This document shows positions 4,555 through 6,679 of a DNA stretch of 6,679 bases, one piece after another. Position 1 is the stretch's first letter. Every line of letters begins with the position of its first letter. A model generated the notes under the pieces. The model was not told where the DNA came from. It worked only from the letters and a program-made list of their open reading frames with translations, and did not search any database. The stretch is from an uncultured Clostridia bacterium (lineage in GTDB: Bacteria > Bacillota > Clostridia > Christensenellales > Borkfalkiaceae), in NCBI GenBank assembly GCA_944372565.1, contig CALVZR010000075.1:1-6679 (forward strand), written 5' to 3'. A program made the position numbers and the translations under genes.

Positions 4555-5763
4555 ATGGCGAAAAAAGAAACAGCGGTACAAGCAAAGAAAAAGAACAAAT
4601 GGGTCAAGAAACGGCATGCGAGGGTGTTCGCCTTCCTGCGTTTCGCGATGGCGCCGTTCGCGCGGCTGAGATACAATTATCGGGCGGTGCATTCCGACGT
4701 GAAAGCGCCCTGCCTGATTTTGGCAAACCATCAGACCACGATGGATCCTTTCTGGGTATCCAAATCCTTCCGCTTTCCCATTTACTTCATCACTTCCGAC
4801 GATATTTTCAATTTAAAAATTTCCCCCGTCATCGAATATCTGGTTGCGCCCATTCCGAAAAGCAAGTCCTTGACCGATCTCAAAGCGGTCAAGGACATTC
4901 TGCGCGTGCTGAAAGAAGGCGGTTCGGTGGGGGTGTTCCCCGAAGGCAACCGCACGATCAGCGGCAGGCAGTGGGAAATTACGGACGCGGTGGCAAAGCT
5001 CGCCAAAGCGGCGAAAGTGCCCGTCGTTTTGTATAATCTTTGCGGCGGTTACGGAACCGATCCGCGCTGGGGCACGGGCATCCGCCGCGGAAACCGTTAC
5101 AGCGGATTTGTAAAGCGCGTGCTTTCCCCCGAAGAGTGCGCCGCCATGAGCGTGGAGGAGCTTTACGAAACGATAAAAACCGAACTTTACGTGGACGACG
5201 TGGAGGCGGGCGGCAGGTATAAGAGCCGCCGCCGCGCGCAGTATATCGAGCGCGCGCTCTATCTTTGCCCGAAGTGCGGCGGTGTGGATACTTTTGTTTC
5301 CCGCGGCAGGCGGTTTCGCTGTTCGAAGTGCGGCGCGGAGGCGGAATATACCGAAACCATGCGCATTTCCCCGCCCATAGCGGGATACGACAGGATCGCC
5401 CCCTGGTACGAATGGGAAAAAGAGGAGATCGTCCGCCGCGTGGCGGAGGGCGGGCGCGTGGGAGATTCCGGCATTTTGTTCCGCGAAAGCGTGAAGTTCG
5501 AGCGCAAGAAAAAACTGCCTGGAAACGCGGTCGCCATCGACAGGGAAAACCTGTATGTCGAGGGGGAAGGGGAAAAACAGGTTTATCCTTTAAAGGATAT
5601 CGTTTCCCTCACCATGGTCGGCAAAAAGAAGTTCAACTTTTACTATGAAGGGAAGATTTTGCAGATCAAGGGGGACGAGCGCTTCTGCGCCATCAAATAC
5701 GTTCATATTTTCGACGGGCTGAGGGCCGCCGGAAAAGCGAATATAGAAAACAAGGAGAGTTAA
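4555..5763 (+). CDS. PlsC-family 1-acylglycerol-3-phosphate acyltransferase fused to zinc ribbon and PH-like tail
   Basis: The first ~200 residues are a PlsC/LPLAT-type acyltransferase, a family that acylates lysophosphatidic acid to phosphatidic acid at the membrane. Motif I is NHQTTMD (58-64), the HX4D dyad being His59 and Asp64. Motif III is FPEGNRT (128-134), and a VPVVLYN strand (155-161) follows. The N-terminus is Lys-rich with a hydrophobic stretch (25-36) suited to a membrane interface. Residues 238-259 form a zinc ribbon, CPKC-X14-CSKC (Cys238, 241, 256, 259). The remaining ~140 residues are beta-rich (AVAIDRENLYVEG, YPLKDIVSLTMVG, FNFYYEGKILQIKG) and look like a PH-type fold. At 402 residues it is much longer than the roughly 240 of simple PlsC. 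I chose ATG 4555 because upstream in-frame codons lie in the hairpin or promoter; GTG 4522 is an alternative adding 11 residues. Substrate is inferred from family only. Confidence 0.88.
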   Translation: MAKKETAVQAKKKNKWVKKRHARVFAFLRFAMAPFARLRYNYRAVHSDVKAPCLILANHQTTMDPFWVSKSFRFPIYFITSDDIFNLKISPVIEYLVAPIPKSKSLTDLKAVKDILRVLKEGGSVGVFPEGNRTISGRQWEITDAVAKLAKAAKVPVVLYNLCGGYGTDPRWGTGIRRGNRYSGFVKRVLSPEECAAMSVEELYETIKTELYVDDVEAGGRYKSRRRAQYIERALYLCPKCGGVDTFVSRGRRFRCSKCGAEAEYTETMRISPPIAGYDRIAPWYEWEKEEIVRRVAEGGRVGDSGILFRESVKFERKKKLPGNAVAIDRENLYVEGEGEKQVYPLKDIVSLTMVGKKKFNFYYEGKILQIKGDERFCAIKYVHIFDGLRAAGKANIENKES

Positions 5764-5765
5764 AT

Positions 5766-6679
5766 ATGAGTTTTGCGGAGTTGAGCGTATGGACGTTCAT
5801 CATGGTCATCGCCTCCATCGGGGCGAGCATGCTGATCGCGTCTATCCTGAAACACTTCCTGCCCTTTCTCAGAAAGACGCTGGTTCCCGTATCGGTGTTG
5901 GGCGGGGTGATCCTGCTCATCGTTTCCACCGTGACCTACTATGCGGCGGGTACTTATCTGTTCGATCTGCCCGTGTTCGGCGGCAACGGGGAAACGGGGC
6001 TTTCGGGCATGGACGTTCTCGAACTGATCACCTATCACTGCCTTGGTATCGGCTTTATCGCCACGGGCATGCGCAGCTCCAACAAAAAATTCACCAAAAG
6101 GCGCGCGGGCGAGATCTTCGATTCGGGCGTGTTCACGGTGAACGGCTACCTCATCCAGGCGTTTTTCGGGCTGATCATCACGCTGCTCGCGGTGTGCGTG
6201 TTTCATGCGGACGGGCTGATCTCCGCCGCGGGCCTCATCCTCGCGTTCGGCTTCGGCCAGGGCACGGGGCAGGCGCTCAACTACGGCACGATCTACGAAC
6301 AGAGCTACGAATTCGCGGGCGGCGCGAACTTCGGCCTCACCGTGGCGGCGCTCGGCTTTTTGGTGGCGTGCATCGGCGGCGTGATCTACATCAACGTGAT
6401 GCGCAGAAAGGGGCTGATCAAGATCGACCCTGCCGCGAAAGCGCAGCGCAACACCCTCGCGGATTACGAGGAGGAAAACGAACTGCCCAACGTGTCGTCC
6501 GTGGATAAATTCACCGTGCAGATCGCCATCGTGCTCACGATATACGCCATTTCTTTCGGCATCATGTACGGGCTTTCCGCCCTGCTGCCCTCGCTGGCGG
6601 ATACCCTCTTCGGCTTCAACTTCTTTATCGGCGTGCTGCTCACCCTTCCCGCGAAGGCGCTGCTCAACTCCCTGTATAA
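5766..6679 (+). CDS. GltS-like sodium/glutamate-type symporter (C-terminus cut by window edge)
   Basis: The frame is open for 304 codons from ATG 5766 and leaves the window with two bases over, so the C-terminus is missing. Hydrophobic segments lie near residues 8-28, 40-62, 85-101, 122-146, 151-168, 187-211, 250-275 and 283-303, which marks an inner-membrane transporter. AFGFGQGTGQALNYGTIYE (160-178) and GGANFGLTVAALGFLVACIGG (185-205) resemble the Gly-rich GHGTG region and following helix of GltS. The family imports glutamate with sodium; the substrate here may differ because the motif is changed (FGQGTG rather than GGHGTG). A charged cytoplasmic loop lies at about 212-248. AAGGAG (5752-5757) is eight bases before the ATG, an optimal spacing. 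Only two bases separate it from the acyltransferase stop, so the two genes are co-transcribed. No metabolic link between them is evident. Confidence 0.82.
   Translation, partial: MSFAELSVWTFIMVIASIGASMLIASILKHFLPFLRKTLVPVSVLGGVILLIVSTVTYYAAGTYLFDLPVFGGNGETGLSGMDVLELITYHCLGIGFIATGMRSSNKKFTKRRAGEIFDSGVFTVNGYLIQAFFGLIITLLAVCVFHADGLISAAGLILAFGFGQGTGQALNYGTIYEQSYEFAGGANFGLTVAALGFLVACIGGVIYINVMRRKGLIKIDPAAKAQRNTLADYEEENELPNVSSVDKFTVQIAIVLTIYAISFGIMYGLSALLPSLADTLFGFNFFIGVLLTLPAKALLNSLY

Overview
The window looks like ordinary chromosomal sequence from a moderately GC-rich Gram-positive anaerobe, most likely a member of the Clostridia. The reasons are GC-rich third codon positions, close-to-consensus sigma-A promoters (all four found have 17-bp spacers), G-rich Shine-Dalgarno sites, and a thymidylate synthase of the divergent type I associate with clostridia. 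This placement is inference; the window alone cannot name a genus.

Left part (1-1967, minus strand): two tandem genes with the same design, an N-terminal XRE-type helix-turn-helix followed by several membrane helices. The left one is intact but runs off the window edge. The right one is split by a one-base frameshift at a six-base T run (1759-1764). Each has its own strong promoter.

Middle (1968-4441): a divergent intergenic region leads into a plus-strand operon of a short-chain dehydrogenase, thyA and folA. Its promoter is at 2188-2216, a stem-loop sits at the expected mRNA 5' end, and an intrinsic terminator at 4408-4441 closes it. ThyA converts dUMP to dTMP and releases dihydrofolate; FolA reduces that to tetrahydrofolate. 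Their start and stop codons overlap by 4 bases. The dehydrogenase is co-transcribed but its substrate is unknown.

Right part (4447-6679): a second plus-strand unit begins six bases after the terminator. It has a consensus promoter, an operator-like palindrome at the expected start site and a perfect 12-bp GC-rich hairpin just before the start codon. It encodes a PlsC-family acyltransferase fused to a four-cysteine zinc ribbon and a PH-like tail, then (2 bases later) a GltS-like sodium/glutamate-type symporter that runs off the right edge.

I see no mobile element, CRISPR array, tRNA or rRNA. The parts most worth a second look are the frameshifted regulator, the leader of the acyltransferase gene, and the acyltransferase-zinc-ribbon architecture. 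I found no clear evidence of a wholly new system.
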